DNA from: Discostella pseudostelligera
Lineage: Eukaryota > Bacillariophyta > Thalassiosirophyceae > Thalassiosirales > Thalassiosiraceae
Length of the DNA: 31,566 nt
Assembly (NCBI GenBank): GCA_036940085.1
Contig: JALLBK010000110.1
Span: forward strand, 1 to 31,566
Reading direction: 5' to 3'
This document shows, piece by piece, positions 18,035-26,933 of the stretch. Under the pieces are notes generated by a model that ran no database searches, was not told where the DNA came from, and was given only the letters and a program-made list of their open reading frames with translations. The position numbers were made by a program, and so were the translations under genes. Position 1 is the first letter of the stretch, and each line of letters opens with the position of its first letter.

Positions 18035-21000
18035 TCAATCAGCAGTTCTTTGCCTTTTGCGTTTTTGCCCAGATGAGCTATGATGTTGCGATGGTGGTCT
18101 GATATTTGTCTCGCTCGGATCGCGAAGTATTCCACCGATTTGTGTTACCTGCGCGGAGTATTGTCCAGGGGGATCTCCAAGATTCCCATGCCGCGTCATA
18201 CCATTATCTAATCTCTCTGTACTCTGATATCTAGTGTCATCAATTGTCATGATTGGATCATCTCGATTTTCAGGGAATGTGGATTGAATTTGTTGAGAGA
18301 AAGTCACTCTATTTGATGAAGGTTTCCGATAATCACTGCTGCTGTTTTGGCTCATCGTCTCGATGGTTCTGTGGCTTGGATCATGTTGTGAGATTGGTTG
18401 CGAGTGCGGAGAGGTATTCTGCGATAGCATTTGCCGCCCCCATTGATCTCTCAAATCATTCCTGATTTGTCTATTTGATGCGAACGAAGGCCGATGGTCT
18501 ACCTCGTTTTGACTGATGCCATCCCAGCACCTACGGTACGAGTCAAACGTGGGTGGCGAGGATCTATTGTTGTTCGAGTTTTTACCATCATACCGTCTAA
18601 GTAGTATCTGCTTCTCTATCTCAAAGAGAGAGTCTGCCTTTTCAAACGGTTTGAAGTCAGTATCAATAGGATTCTTTTGCAAACAGTCATCGAACTGATA
18701 GTCATTGTTTCCAGGACCAAACATGCCACCACTCGATGCCACGGCTGTGCATTCCATCAACAGGATGACCGCCACAGCATCATCCAAAGTCACCACATTG
18801 CGATACATCAATCGTGCGTGAGCTTGGGATAGGCGAATGAGTGACTCCAGAAACCTCACTGTAATGAGCGATTGGCCATTTCTCAGTTGGCGGCAAGAGG
18901 AGTAATGGTTTTCCAAAAGCTCCGATGCCTCTGGAGATAGGGTAGGATGGAACATTTCCCGAATTGTCGCTATGTAGGCACGCAGTTTCTCCATGCTCCA
19001 ATGGCCATTGGTTTTATCATCATTGAAAAGTGCGCCTATCGCTTGAGGTCGATCATACCCAGATCCGGGAATGATGGATTGCTGCAGTAGGAAGGTAGCA
19101 ATGTTCTCATCTCTCTCCTGCTGAGCTTGATCAAGCATCACGAAGATCAAGTCAAATCTGGAAAGCAATGCCGATCCTAATCGAGAATTTTGCTCCAAAT
19201 TAAGAGTCTCATCGTAAATTCCACCAGTCGGATTCATCACTGCCACAACAGTGGCACGTGCATTGAGCTTACAAACAATACCAGCCTTGGCCACCGATAT
19301 CGTTTGCTGTTCCATTGCTTCATGAATTGATGTTCTATCTTGCTTTGACATACACCCAAACTCATCGATGCAACATACACCCCGGTCGGCCAGAGCAAGA
19401 GCTCCTGCTTCCAGAGAGAATTCACTCCCGTTCGATCCGGCAGTGGAAGAATCACGAACGGCGGCGCAAGTCAAGCCAGCAGTGGATGATCCAGTACCCG
19501 TCGTGAGGACGGAACGTGGAGATAGTGCTGCGGCGAAACGCAAGAATTGACTTTTACCGGTTCCTGGATCACCAAGAAGCAGGATGTGAGACTGAACCCT
19601 CCGTCTGACCTCTCTGGTACGGTTGTTTGCCTTGGACTGTCCGTCTTTTGCTCTCTTCTTCTTTATATTCTCGACGTATCCGTCATCATCATCAGCACCA
19701 CCTCCAATTTTGAAGGCCATTGGCGCCTCGGATTGCTCCTCCACCAGTTCACTATTATCATCTTCGGGCGCACCATCCACATCACCCTCTCTGGACGAAG
19801 TCACCAAAGCGCCACCAATCAACACCAAAAGCAAACCAAGCTTCACGGCATGCATCCCATAGAGCTTAGGACAAACTGCCCGAACGATATAATCTCGTGT
19901 AGCAATCGGATGCTGCTTTGCGCCGACATCCGACCAAAGTGCATCAAACTCCCTTCGAAACTTTTCGCGCAAATTGCCCGAACTGGCCGCTGCTCCTACG
20001 AGGGCCAAGTCGGCCATGGCGCCACCCCCTCCTCCTACTCCCGCTCCAGCAGATCCCTCCTCAACATTGATCACTCTGACACTATGTGCACGCATGCTCA
20101 TACCCACCATAACCTCGACACTTGCACCCAAACTGTGATTTTGCCATTCGGCATGCAAACACCCCACGACGACAACCTCATCGCCAGGATTGCACATGTC
20201 CACTAAGTCATCAGCCAGCTTGATCAATATACTACGTGGAATGCTTCCCACGCGATTTAATGCCGATGCCGACTCTTGCAACTTGATCTCTTGATAGTCA
20301 GTATGTTCTGATCCATCGGGAACAATGGCAAACGAGGTAGAATTGCACGTGCCTTCCTCATCCGAGGAGTAGGAGGGACACACAATAGGTTGAGGCAAGG
20401 CATTGTTCGTGGTGCCAAAGTCGGCATGTAGCGAGAATTTCATTCCACATCCTTTTCCGAGACACATGTACGTGCGCATAGTCTCCATCATGCGCACTGG
20501 TCCGGTTCGGACGACAGTGCCACAAATCTGAACAACGGTGCCGACATCCGCCGATGAGATGGACGAGAGAGTCGGCTTACAACATTGCATGTGCGGTGGC
20601 AGGTGGACTAATCGAGCATGGAGGGGACGCGGTTCGTACCATTCTTTGGTGTATCGCAATGCCTTGAGAAGTTGTGTCATGTTGTTGGTTTCACGTTCGA
20701 TTGCCTCATCTATATTGTTCTGGTTATCCAAAGAATCTTGAGTTTTCTTTCTCGCCTCAAGAGCAGAGTGTAATGCCACCTCCATCCTCCGACGCAATAC
20801 CGTCCGCGCTTGCACTGTCGAATCCTCGAGCAATTCCAACAATGTATCGGGGTAGCGTAGTGTTAAATTTCCCAATATTGGTTCGAGAGATAGTAATTGA
20901 AATGCATCAATTTCAATGGATCCACCGGCACCACCCACTCCTTTCTTTTTGGGATTGCTACCTCGCTGCCCTTCGCCACCTTGGTCGATTGCACCATTAG

Positions 21001-21301
21001 CACCAGGAGCAGCAGCAGTTATACTAGTGGAAATACCCAAATTCAAATCCTCCATAATTCTCATGGAAGATAGACTAGGTTCCCATCCTTCATCGTCACC
21101 ACCACCCGTACCACCACCAGTTCGGTATAATTTGCGTATCACCGCCAAATGATCTAATAATACATGCTGCTGCAACACTCGTTCGGTGCATTCATTCTTT
21201 AATAGAAAGGAGACATATCGATCACCCAAGTCGCAGGGATGAAAGTCTCGGTAGGACGAGGTGAGGAGACGTCGACCTTTCATTCCTTCTTCATTCTTCA
21301 T
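18035..21301 (-). CDS. MCM9: MCM9 DNA helicase (homologous recombination / replication repair)
   Basis: Single exon, 1088 aa. The AAA+ domain is MCM9-like throughout: Walker A GDPGTGKSQFLRFAA (from 577), SVLTTGTGSSTAGLT, a Walker B CCIDEF (about 642-647), DRTSIHEAMEQQTISVAKAG, the Arg finger LLSRFDLIFV (about 714), and then TVRFLESLIRLSQAHARLMYRN. The order and wording match vertebrate MCM9 better than MCM2-7. An N-terminal OB/zinc region contains CLGKGC and a later Cys pair. An acidic then Lys/Arg-rich insert precedes Walker A. The C-terminal 200 residues are Ser/Gln/Asn-rich and disordered, ending in a basic GQKRKRQRT that could be a nuclear signal. MCM9 acts with MCM8, which is not in the window. 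Two E2F-type sites lie 235-267 bp upstream. MKGRRLL, six residues in, is an alternative start. Confidence 0.93.
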   Translation of the reverse strand: MKNEEGMKGRRLLTSSYRDFHPCDLGDRYVSFLLKNECTERVLQQHVLLDHLAVIRKLYRTGGGTGGGDDEGWEPSLSSMRIMEDLNLGISTSITAAAPGANGAIDQGGEGQRGSNPKKKGVGGAGGSIEIDAFQLLSLEPILGNLTLRYPDTLLELLEDSTVQARTVLRRRMEVALHSALEARKKTQDSLDNQNNIDEAIERETNNMTQLLKALRYTKEWYEPRPLHARLVHLPPHMQCCKPTLSSISSADVGTVVQICGTVVRTGPVRMMETMRTYMCLGKGCGMKFSLHADFGTTNNALPQPIVCPSYSSDEEGTCNSTSFAIVPDGSEHTDYQEIKLQESASALNRVGSIPRSILIKLADDLVDMCNPGDEVVVVGCLHAEWQNHSLGASVEVMVGMSMRAHSVRVINVEEGSAGAGVGGGGGAMADLALVGAAASSGNLREKFRREFDALWSDVGAKQHPIATRDYIVRAVCPKLYGMHAVKLGLLLVLIGGALVTSSREGDVDGAPEDDNSELVEEQSEAPMAFKIGGGADDDDGYVENIKKKRAKDGQSKANNRTREVRRRVQSHILLLGDPGTGKSQFLRFAAALSPRSVLTTGTGSSTAGLTCAAVRDSSTAGSNGSEFSLEAGALALADRGVCCIDEFGCMSKQDRTSIHEAMEQQTISVAKAGIVCKLNARATVVAVMNPTGGIYDETLNLEQNSRLGSALLSRFDLIFVMLDQAQQERDENIATFLLQQSIIPGSGYDRPQAIGALFNDDKTNGHWSMEKLRAYIATIREMFHPTLSPEASELLENHYSSCRQLRNGQSLITVRFLESLIRLSQAHARLMYRNVVTLDDAVAVILLMECTAVASSGGMFGPGNNDYQFDDCLQKNPIDTDFKPFEKADSLFEIEKQILLRRYDGKNSNNNRSSPPTFDSYRRCWDGISQNEVDHRPSFASNRQIRNDLRDQWGRQMLSQNTSPHSQPISQHDPSHRTIETMSQNSSSDYRKPSSNRVTFSQQIQSTFPENRDDPIMTIDDTRYQSTERLDNGMTRHGNLGDPPGQYSAQVTQIGGILRDPSETNIRPPSQHHSSSGQKRKRQRTAD

Positions 21302-21704
21302 GTCGTCGTACGCCTCCCGCCATTTCGATTGTGAATTAATTAATTATGAGCAGCGGCCGCAGTAGCAGCAGCGGCAGCGTCATAAGAGGGGGTAGAATGC
21401 AAGGTCATATTATCCGAGGATGGATGACGGTGACCTACGACGCGACGGCATGCATCTAGAGTATGGTATCTCTCTAGATCTAGAGATCATTGTTGTTGCG
21501 GCGGCGGCGGCATGCGGCATCGCACGCTCGGTCGATTTTCCCGCAAGAACGAAGTTTCCCGCGAAAAAGGACTCACCCTCTCCGTCTGTTCGTCGCCCCC
21601 ACTCACCACCATCCATCATGCGTCGGCGTCGTCGTCGTCGGTCGCATCGGCCACACGCACCATGAGATTTTCGTATCCAAATATCAGCAGTAGCACTAGC
21701 AATC
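21302..21704. other. Divergent promoter region MCM9 / TSR2
   Basis: The genes diverge across 403 bp. The gap contains a perfect 16-bp palindrome TCTCTAGATCTAGAGA (21471-21486), a GCGGCGGCGG run (about 21500-21510) and two E2F-type elements (21536-21568). No gene is seen. Confidence 0.55.
21536..21568. promoter_or_regulatory. Paired E2F elements in the MCM9/TSR2 promoter
   Basis: TTTTCCCGCAA (21536-21546) is followed by TTTCCCGCGAAAAA (21555-21568). The second contains the full palindromic E2F site TTTCCCGCGAAA. The copies are 19 bp apart and lie 235-267 bp from the MCM9 ATG and 137-169 bp from the TSR2 ATG. MCM genes are standard E2F targets, which supports function. Confidence 0.6.
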
Positions 21705-21730
21705 ATGATCACCGACAATACCAGCACCAC

Positions 21731-21769
<39 letters not shown>

Positions 21770-22523
21770 CAACCCATACATCTTCTTCCAAGCCGGAGTC
21801 ACCGCCACTCTCCGCTCCTGGTCCGCCCTCCGCACAGCCGTCGAACAATCTTGGGGCGGCGCCAATAGTCATTCCAAGGCAGAAGATTTGCGTTCCAACA
21901 TATTCCACTACTATGATGGACAATCCACAAAAATGAAAATGGATGTATTCGAATTAGAAGATAATTTATTAATATATATGGAAGATGAATTTGGTGTGGT
22001 GTTAGAAGATGGGAGTGAACGTGAAGTTGCCAATTTGATATGTAATATGTATGAGGCTTGTGTGGGAAAGGGAGATGTGAGTTTGGCACAGAGTGTAGTG
22101 CAGGATGCAATGAGGGCAGAGGAGGTTATAAGAGCTTCGAATGTCAAGAGTGTATTTCAGGATGGACAGGAGGATGTAGAAGATATAGAGGAAGAAGATA
22201 GTTGTGATGATGAGGATGATATGATGGAGGAAGATTATGGCGATGCAATGGGAGATGGAGCTGGGAACACCAATCATTCTGAATTAGGCCGACGGGAGCA
22301 AGATGAATCGATGGGTGATGGAGCAAAAGCAAACCAAATATCTATGGAACAAGCATTTGCATTCGGATCTCTGTTCGGGGGTCCTCCTACCAAACCGAAG
22401 ACGGAATTGCCTCCTCCACGACAATTGGGTGAACCTGAACCAGAGAAGCCTCAGCCGGTAGTCGATGACGATGGATTTGCAATGGTCCCGACAAAGAAGA
22501 AGGGTGGCAGTAAGAGAGCATGA
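21705..22523 (+). CDS. TSR2: Pre-rRNA-processing protein TSR2
   Basis: Single exon, 272 aa. After a Ser/Asn run coded by an AGC/AAC microsatellite, the TSR2 domain begins at FFQAGVTATLRSW. It contains the family's WGG motif (SWGG, W50-G52), a block NLLIYMEDEFGVVLEDGSEREVA and LICNMYEACVGKGD. An acidic stretch (DIEEEDSCDDEDD) and a C-terminal DDDGFAMVPTKKKGG are also usual in the family. TSR2 is the chaperone (escortin) that delivers eS26 to the pre-40S particle and supports 20S pre-rRNA processing. Its stop codon lies only 13 bp from that of the convergent MAPK15-type gene. The ATG at 21705 is the most upstream one in this frame that keeps the Ser/Asn tract. Confidence 0.9.
21734..21773 (+). 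repeat. AGC/AAC trinucleotide microsatellite inside TSR2
   Basis: About ten AGC units followed by four AAC units code for Ser and Asn near the TSR2 N-terminus. It also makes poly-Gln or poly-Ala in the unused frames. Slippage would change only the length of a disordered leader. Confidence 0.85.
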
Positions 22524-22536
22524 TTATTAATAATTG

Positions 22537-23862
22537 TTAAATCTCATGATACTCAAGACTGTCATATGAAACTGTTGGTAGATCTGGTAGTTCCTCATCC
22601 ACATCTTCAGTATCGGTTCTTGCACTGGTAGGGCTACTAGGAGCGCGCATTCCCGTAGTAGCTGCTACTGCAGTTCGACATGGATGATTGTCATGATTCT
22701 CATTGTCATCGATACCGCAATACAGTTTCTGCCGATACTCATTTGCCGTAAGCTTGGCATTGTCATTAATACCAATCCTAATCGATCCGTGGGGGTATGT
22801 AATCTCCTTCTCAGGATCATGAAAGGTAGCAAGATACTCATGCTCCAATGCCAACGCCGCTGATCCACGCTTACTCGGATCGAGTTTGAATAAGTCTTTC
22901 ATTAAATGCTTGGCATCCCGTGGTAAATTCTTACACAACTCATCCAACTTCACACGTCGTTTCGCCTGAACTTTGGCCAATATGGCCGGTGCATATGGAG
23001 ATTGCCACGACTTTACATCCTTGGAATGTGGATTGCCCGTCATTTCAAATATCATTTCAAGTTGTCCCAGTGTCGATGCTCCCGGAAGTAATGGACCGCC
23101 ACGGAACATTTCCCCGAGGATGCATCCCACACTCCATAGGTCAATGCCAGCATTGTACCGTCGTGAACCCACAAGTACCTCCGGAGGACGATACCATCGT
23201 GTGGCAATGTAATCTGTCAATACTAAATTCTCTTGCATGTATTTTTGTTGTTCCTCGGCGGCGATGGATCGACATAGACCAAAATCACACAGTTTGATAG
23301 CACAGCTGGAATCGACGAGTATGTTGGATGGTTTAATGTCCCTGTGCAATAATGCCGCACTGTGGAGAAACTTTAGGGCTTTCAATAGCTGGTAGATGAT
23401 GAATTGAATGTGCTGTTTGATGTAAATAGTGTGCAAAGCGTGTTAGATGCAAAATGGAAGCATCATGAATCAACACAACCATCCATTCATTCTTACCACT
23501 GGTTCCAAAATCCGGGCCTTAATCACATGACTAAGATCCGTCTCTGAATATTCAAACGTAATGTACAAATCTCTGTCATTGTCCGCTCGAATGACATTGA
23601 ACAACTTTACAATGTTCGGATGTCCTTGATTCTCCCCAGTGTTGACATTCCCACAAGACAATGCCCTGAGATACATAACCTCCCGAAATGTCCGTTGAGC
23701 ATCGACATCGCAACGAAAGGCATCAAAGCATTTCTTTAATGCCACTGTCCGTCCATGCTTACGACTGATGGCCTTCCAGACAATGCCGTATGCGCCTTGT
23801 CCCACCTTGTGACAAATGTCGAATTGATGCAAGACGGCTGGATCGATTATTGCATCGGCCAT
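22537..23862 (-). CDS. MAPK15: MAPK15/ERK7-8-type MAP kinase, TDY activation loop, 2 exons
   Basis: Exons 23862-23497 and 23412-22537, joined over an 84-bp phase-0 intron, give 413 aa. Kinase landmarks are GQGAYGIVWKA (21-31), catalytic lysine K43 (VALKK), HRDIKPSN (D147), DFG (D165), the MAPK activation motif TDY (188-190) in LVLTDYIATRWYRPPE, and DLWSVGCILGEM. The segments KCFDAFR, DAQRTFREVMYLR and LLKALKFLHSAALLHRD are typical of the ERK7/8 (MAPK15) branch. Members of this branch often autophosphorylate and act at cilia/basal bodies and in autophagy. Animal MAPK15 has TEY, whereas TDY is known in plants and protists. Only about 70 residues follow the kinase core, much less than the long tail of human MAPK15. 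Confidence 0.9.
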
Positions 23863-24281
23863 TGTAGTTCAGTAGAAGTGGAAGTATCACCACACGACAT
23901 TGGTGTTGTCATGCGAGAGATATAATGGGACATCGCTCCTCTTCTCTCTCCGTCGGGTCAAACGAGGGGCGAGCATCATCATTTTCATTTGTTCGTTGTC
24001 GTTGGAACTCTCCCCGCCCCCTCCCCGACGTCCAAAAATATGAGCATGAAAATAATGTTCATGATTTCATGTTTTCGCCTCGAAAACAACTATTACGAGA
24101 CCCCGCCCCCGCCGCCTCACCGTCGCGTGCAAATCTGGTGGCCCCCTTTTCATAGCGTAGAGTAGTAGCAGGTTTCTCGGCCCCATTGTGCGCTGCATCG
24201 GCATCGGATCTCATTCTCATCGTCAGGCACGTTGTCCATCGCCCTCCATCGCCATCGCCCTCGTTGTAATTGGCGAAATTA

Positions 24282-24322
24282 TTTTGGCGGGAAGAAAACA
24301 GTATCGAAATTTTGGCGGAAAA
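24282..24322. promoter_or_regulatory. Two E2F-like elements upstream of VPS45
   Basis: TTTTGGCGGGAA (24282-24293) and TTTTGGCGGAAAA (24310-24322) are direct repeats 28 bp apart, 270-310 bp upstream of the VPS45 ATG. The second deviates from the E2F core by one G. Neither flanking gene is a classical E2F target, so the role is uncertain. Confidence 0.35.
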
Positions 24323-24326
24323 TTGA

Positions 24327-24353
24327 TGACGTCGACTTCACCTCCTGACGTCA
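24327..24353. promoter_or_regulatory. Two CRE/bZIP elements (TGACGTCG, TGACGTCA)
   Basis: TGACGTCG begins at 24327 and the full palindrome TGACGTCA at 24346, 19 bp apart. TGACGT is the core of cAMP-response elements, and the CO2/cAMP-responsive elements of diatom carbonic anhydrase promoters share this core. The pair lies between the E2F-like repeats and the VPS45 start. Confidence 0.5.
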
Positions 24354-24591
24354 CTGTGCCATACCATATCCGACGCTCGCGGCGAAAGTGGCGATATCAT
24401 CGTCGCTGGTGGCATTTTTCATTTTTTGGATTCGTTTTGGATTTGGACGACGCCGACGCGTCGAGCCGAGGGCGGCGGTGGGGTCTTGCTCATTGCCCAG
24501 GTATTCTACCCATTGCCCCATAATATTATTGGCAGCAGCCCTGATTAGCTGGCACAGCGAGAGAGCTTGAACGACGCCGTAATATCTCACA

Positions 24592-26466
24592 ATGCCAATG
24601 CAATCCATCCTGGACGACCAACAACAACTCGATGGCATCTCCTCCATCCGTTCCTACATCGATCGGCTTGTTACCGGCGACGGTCGATGTCATGGTATGA
24701 AAGTCCTACTACTCGATGGGAATACTACCCAAATTTTAAGTTGTGTTTCGACACAGAGTGAAATATTGTCAAGGGAGGTTTATTTGGTCAGTCGATTGGA
24801 TGATCCTGCCCGCAGTGGTGGTGTTAGTGGGGGCAGCAATAACTTTGGTAGCAACAGTCATTCCCTAGCCCTTCACGAAGAATCAACCCACATTGGCCAT
24901 ATGAAAGCCGTCTGCTTCCTCCGCCCTACCGAAATCAATGTCGGTCTACTCGTCAAGGAATTATCCAATCCAACATTTGCAGAATATCACATTTTCTTTT
25001 CGGGAATTGTCCCCCCGCCTCTACTTCAATTGTTGGCCGAGAATGATGGTCAGGAACGAGTAAGGCAGGTCCAAGAATTCTATGCAGATTTCTTACCGAT
25101 TAATCCTGACTTGCTTAGTTTGAATTGTCGGAATACGTTATTGCTAACTTCATTGATGGAAGGTGGAGGAGGTGGAATGCAGCAACAACATGCCACCCTC
25201 TACGAACGCAATCTAGTGGGCCTGCAATCCATGCTACTCGCCATGAAACGTCAACCATCTACTATACGCTACCAAAAAAGTTCAAAGTTATCACGACAAC
25301 TAGCCCATGATATTCGTGAACACATGGCCTCCGATCAAATATTTCATTTTGTACGTGGTTCCGGCCGACAAGTCGGATCCGGGAACATGCTCCTTCTCAT
25401 ATTAGATCGAATGGATGATCCGGTCACACCATTATTAAGTCAATGGACCTATCAGGCCATGGTTCATGAATTGCTCGGATTGAATAATAGTCGAGTGATA
25501 CTGCGTGGTGTGCCGAATATATCGAAGGAGTTGGAAGAGGTGGTATTATCCTCGGCGCCTGGACTAGATACTTTCTTTCAACGACATCGGAATTCCAATT
25601 TTGGTGAATTGGGGGAGGCCATTCAGAAGTTATTACAGGATTATCAAGCCCGTACCAAAGAGCATTCGGTATCGAATTTGAAGTCGATTGAAGATATGCA
25701 ACAATTTATGGAGAAGTATCCGGAATTGCGGAGTCAGTCTCATACGGTATCGAAGCATGTAGCCATTATGGGAGAATTGGCACGGATTGTAGAGGTATGC
25801 AGTTTAATGGATATATCGGCATTTGAACAAGATTTGGCATGTTCGGAGGATCAAGCGGGGCATTTACGAGTGTTGATGACCAAGTTGGAAAGTATGACGG
25901 TGAAGATACCCGATAAGCTACGATTGGGAATTTTGTATGCATTGCGATATGAGAATGCCACACCCAACAATGCCATACCTGCTGTGAAGGAGGCGATGAA
26001 GCGAGGAGGTGTCCCTCCCGAGAGTGTGGCCTTAGTGGATGCCATCTTACGATATGCGGGGTCGAAGACACGTGGTCCGGGATTGTATGGTACCAATAAG
26101 GATATTACTAGCAAACTCATGAAGAGCTTCATGAGTAGCGTTCAGGGTGTGAGTAACGTGTACTCCCAACATTCACCAGTGTTGATGGATACAATTGAGG
26201 GCGTCGTGAAGGGGAAGTTACGAGGCGAGACCCATCCGCTGTTATTGCCGGGGGGTGTATCATCGTACAATGTCGAGAATACGGCATTGCCGCAGGAGAT
26301 ATTAATTTTCATGGTGGGGGGGGTGACCTATGAAGAGAGTACCAAGGTGAGCCAATTCAACCAAGCGAATAATGGAAAGGTTCGTGTCATTTTGGGAGGG
26401 AGCACTGTACACAATAGTACTAGTTTCTTGGCGGAGCTGGGGGGCGGGGCCAGAGCCACAAGTTGA
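24592..26466 (+). CDS. VPS45: VPS45, Sec1/Munc18 vesicle-fusion regulator
   Basis: Single exon, 624 aa (yeast Vps45 is 577 aa). SM-family architecture is plain: MKVLLLDGNTTQILSCVSTQSEILSREVYLV at the front, YHIFFSGIVPPPLLQLLAE, then LLILDRMDDPVTPLLSQWTYQAMVHELLG with LNNSRVIL, which is the VPS45 signature. KNLxDMQQFMEKYPELR-type helices, GLYGTNKDI and EILIFMVGGVTYEE come at the end. VPS45 binds a syntaxin-type SNARE (Tlg2/Syx16) and controls fusion of endosome-derived vesicles with the trans-Golgi. Two small low-complexity inserts, SGGVSGGSNNFGSN and GGGGGMQQQ-like, sit in loops. No membrane segment is visible, as expected of a peripheral protein. Confidence 0.95.
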   Translation: MPMQSILDDQQQLDGISSIRSYIDRLVTGDGRCHGMKVLLLDGNTTQILSCVSTQSEILSREVYLVSRLDDPARSGGVSGGSNNFGSNSHSLALHEESTHIGHMKAVCFLRPTEINVGLLVKELSNPTFAEYHIFFSGIVPPPLLQLLAENDGQERVRQVQEFYADFLPINPDLLSLNCRNTLLLTSLMEGGGGGMQQQHATLYERNLVGLQSMLLAMKRQPSTIRYQKSSKLSRQLAHDIREHMASDQIFHFVRGSGRQVGSGNMLLLILDRMDDPVTPLLSQWTYQAMVHELLGLNNSRVILRGVPNISKELEEVVLSSAPGLDTFFQRHRNSNFGELGEAIQKLLQDYQARTKEHSVSNLKSIEDMQQFMEKYPELRSQSHTVSKHVAIMGELARIVEVCSLMDISAFEQDLACSEDQAGHLRVLMTKLESMTVKIPDKLRLGILYALRYENATPNNAIPAVKEAMKRGGVPPESVALVDAILRYAGSKTRGPGLYGTNKDITSKLMKSFMSSVQGVSNVYSQHSPVLMDTIEGVVKGKLRGETHPLLLPGGVSSYNVENTALPQEILIFMVGGVTYEESTKVSQFNQANNGKVRVILGGSTVHNSTSFLAELGGGARATS

Positions 26467-26933
26467 GGAAGATGTTATGAAATGGGGGATTACTAAGTAG
26501 GACTCGAGGAGCCTCCAGAATCATGCCATCTGCAATCTGCACTAGTGCCCTTTGTTGATATGGTAAACTAATCAGTGGATGGAATGTAACCCGTCAGCAA
26601 ATCTTTCAAAGAATTCGACTCGAAACGCACTCCAGTGTTAACCATTACCGCGGATCCTCATCGAAACAGCTTCAGCGATAATGCTTTATTTTGCAGTGCC
26701 TGCATCCACAAGATTCTACACTCTTAGGGTGAGGCGGATCAAAACAGAAACCCATTTCCGCAAGTGCCTTCAATTTAAATTGCGTTGACCACTGCAAGTT
26801 AGAGGTTAGATTGGATGTCGATGCTGCATGTAGATTGCTGCTAAACTTTTTGAGTACGAATCACGAGCTTACCCAGAAACGGTAGATCGATATTCCCCTA
26901 CTTTATTTTATCTATCATCCCACGCTACCCTAG
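26467..26933. other. Convergent gap between VPS45 and SPP, holding an orphan exon
   Basis: This 467-bp gap is longer than needed for two 3' ends. On the minus strand it contains an exon-like frame (26672-26791) preceded by a complete intron-like signal set. The rest shows nothing recognisable. Confidence 0.5.
26672..26873 (-). other. Orphan spliced exon candidate, Cys-rich C-terminus
   Basis: On the minus strand a donor GTAAGC at 26872, CTAAC branch-like sequences and TTGCAG acceptor at 26792 define an 81-bp intron, the usual size in this window. The following frame runs from 26791 to a TGA at 26672: WSTQFKLKALAEMGFC, FDPPHPKSVE, then CGCRHCKIKHYR. It reads like real protein and not like shadow sequence. 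No start codon or upstream coding exon is visible between it and the SPP stop at 26934. It could be an alternative 3' exon or UTR exon of SPP, a very small gene, or a gene remnant. Confidence 0.35.

Larger units (their letters stand above)
23863..24591. other. Divergent promoter region MAPK15 / VPS45
   Basis: This 729-bp gap holds GC boxes (CCCCGCCCCC types at about 24016-24033 and 24101-24112), two E2F-like elements (24282-24322) and two TGACGTC elements (24327-24353). Frames crossing it overlap on both strands and show no family features. Confidence 0.5.

Noticed and set aside
19547..20206. 219-codon plus-strand frame
   Set aside because: It lies wholly antisense to the ATPase and N-terminal region of MCM9. 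Its composition mirrors MCM9 codons, and it has no family features.
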